Positions 4,538-5,520 of a stretch of 5,520 nucleotides of DNA are shown here, piece after piece. The translations under genes were made by a program, and so were the position numbers. The notes under the pieces were generated by a model, which saw only the letters and a list, made by a program, of their open reading frames with translations, was not told the DNA's origin and did no database searches. The DNA is from Balneolaceae bacterium (lineage in GTDB: Bacteria > Bacteroidota > Rhodothermia > Balneolales > Balneolaceae). The stretch lies in contig SLKH01000108.1 in assembly GCA_007134665.1 (NCBI GenBank), positions 1 to 5,520 on the forward strand. Direction: 5' to 3'. Positions within the stretch are counted from its first letter, which is position 1. Each line of letters starts with the position of its first letter.

Positions 4538-5520
4538 ATGGAAGGATTTATCGGTAATCTGTTTGTTGCCGTAGCTTTTTTGAGTGTGCTCGGGTCCATG
4601 GTACTATATGGGCTATCTGCATGGAAAGATGAATCGAAGGCACTTGAAAAGGCTGCAGACTGGCTCTGGATCAGTAAAGGAGTGTTTCTCTCAGCAGCTT
4701 CAGCTCTTCTCGTCTACCTGATCATGAACCACCGGTTTGAGTATTTCTATGTGTGGAACTATACGAGTACCGACCTGGAACCTCTCTATCTGTTTTCTGC
4801 TTTATGGGGTGGCCAGGAGGGAAGCTTTATGGTTTGGATTTTTATGGCCTTTGTGGTAGGGCTCGGGTTAATGGCCTGGACCCGGAAACCATATAAACAG
4901 CCTGTGATGTTTGTGATGGCATTGACACAGGTTTTTCTGATTTCAATGCTGCTTGGATGGGATATTTTTGGGTTGAAATTAGGAGCTTCACCATTCAGGA
5001 CGATCGCTCAGGAAATGCCCAATGCACCGTTTATTCAAGCTAACCCTGATTTTGTACCAGCCGACGGAACCGGCCTGAATGATCTGTTACAGAGCCCCTG
5101 GATGGCAATTCATCCCCCCATTATTTTCCTTGGTTTCTCGATGATGACAGTTCCTTTTGCATTTGCCATTGCCTCTCTTTGGAAAAGGGAATATCATGAT
5201 TGGGTGCGCCCGGCATTGCCGTGGACTCTTGCTGCTAACCTGTCACTTCTTACTGCTATTTTTCTTGGAGGTTACTGGGCATATGAAACACTCTCCTTTG
5301 GCGGGTACTGGGCCTGGGATCCGGTCGAAAATGCATCCCTGGTACCCTGGCTATTTGGTACTGCCGGGATTCATATGATGATTGTTCAGCGAAAAAGTTC
5401 CAGGGCACATAAGGGTGCGATATTTTTCTCAATACTTGCCTATATCGCCATTGTGTATCAGACATTTTTAACACGTTCGGGAGTTCTTGCAGAGCAGTCG
5501 GTACACTCATTCGTTGATCT
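4538..5520 (+). CDS. ccmF: cytochrome c heme lyase subunit CcmF, 3' end cut by window
   Basis: The frame opens at ATG 4538, two bases after ccmE, and stays open to the window end: 327 of the roughly 650 or more residues expected. CcmF is the multi-span core of the heme ligase that takes heme from CcmE, reduces it and attaches it to CXXCH apocytochromes. Motifs: GGQEGSFMVW (91-100); SPWMAIHPPIIFLGF with His192, the first periplasmic heme ligand; the tryptophan-rich loop FGGYWAWDPVENAS (254-267), intact apart from Phe for the leading Trp; His279 in GIHMMIVQRK, matching the buried heme b ligand; and His323 in SGVLAEQSVHSF, the second periplasmic ligand, at the very edge. Segment 150-187 is longer than in E. 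coli CcmF, with an added stretch before PADGTGLNDLLQ, as I recall for Bacteroidota. NrfE is the close alternative but the ccmCDE context decides. Confidence 0.95.
   Translation, partial: MEGFIGNLFVAVAFLSVLGSMVLYGLSAWKDESKALEKAADWLWISKGVFLSAASALLVYLIMNHRFEYFYVWNYTSTDLEPLYLFSALWGGQEGSFMVWIFMAFVVGLGLMAWTRKPYKQPVMFVMALTQVFLISMLLGWDIFGLKLGASPFRTIAQEMPNAPFIQANPDFVPADGTGLNDLLQSPWMAIHPPIIFLGFSMMTVPFAFAIASLWKREYHDWVRPALPWTLAANLSLLTAIFLGGYWAYETLSFGGYWAWDPVENASLVPWLFGTAGIHMMIVQRKSSRAHKGAIFFSILAYIAIVYQTFLTRSGVLAEQSVHSFVD

Noticed and set aside
5157..5510. Open frames of about 73-84 codons on both strands inside the last 360 bases
   Set aside because: They overlap the conserved ccmF frame, which continues to the window end with all expected motifs.

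Overview
The window reads as a chromosomal segment of a Bacteroidota/Balneolota-like aerobic heterotroph. This placement is an inference from protein style, not a database result. The support is: a Bacteroidota-type c-type cytochrome maturation set whose CcmE carries Cys instead of His; a CcmF with the long insert before its 'MAIHPP' histidine that I associate with that group; a start region without a visible Shine-Dalgarno (SDR gene); and heptameric intergenic repeats.

Left third (1-2334, + strand): fatty-acid oxidation. A 3-ketoacyl-CoA thiolase, missing only its first residue or few, is followed after a 285-base spacer by a short-chain dehydrogenase. Its active-site pattern (Asn103, Tyr154, Ser166, Lys170) is that of mitochondrial-type NADPH 2,4-dienoyl-CoA reductase. 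Together they cover the thiolytic step of beta-oxidation and the auxiliary step needed for polyunsaturated acyl chains. The spacer holds a weak stem-loop after the thiolase stop and two inverted, degenerate 7-base repeat arrays. A third array of the same family begins on the stop codon of the reductase gene.

Middle (2335-3223): a 203-base convergent spacer with the third heptamer array and a separate 11/12-base repeat; then, on the minus strand, a small membrane-anchored PH-like plus SHOCT-like protein of unknown role; then a 146-base divergent promoter region with clustered TATTC motifs, a 13-base palindrome and a 9-base inverted repeat. Both divergent genes appear to start at TTG codons preceded by GAAGAG-type ribosome binding sites.

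Right part (3224-5520, + strand): a tightly packed operon ccmC-ccmD-ccmE-ccmF with ATGA overlaps or a 2-base gap, cut by the window end inside ccmF. The products deliver and ligate heme to apocytochromes c on the outer face of the cytoplasmic membrane: CcmC loads heme on CcmE, CcmD helps release holo-CcmE, and CcmF forms the ligase core. ccmA and ccmB are not upstream of ccmC here.

I find no tRNA, rRNA, CRISPR array, transposase or phage gene, and no convincing undescribed multi-gene system. The least ordinary items are the heptamer repeat family, the variant CcmC/CcmE motifs, and the organised divergent control region.
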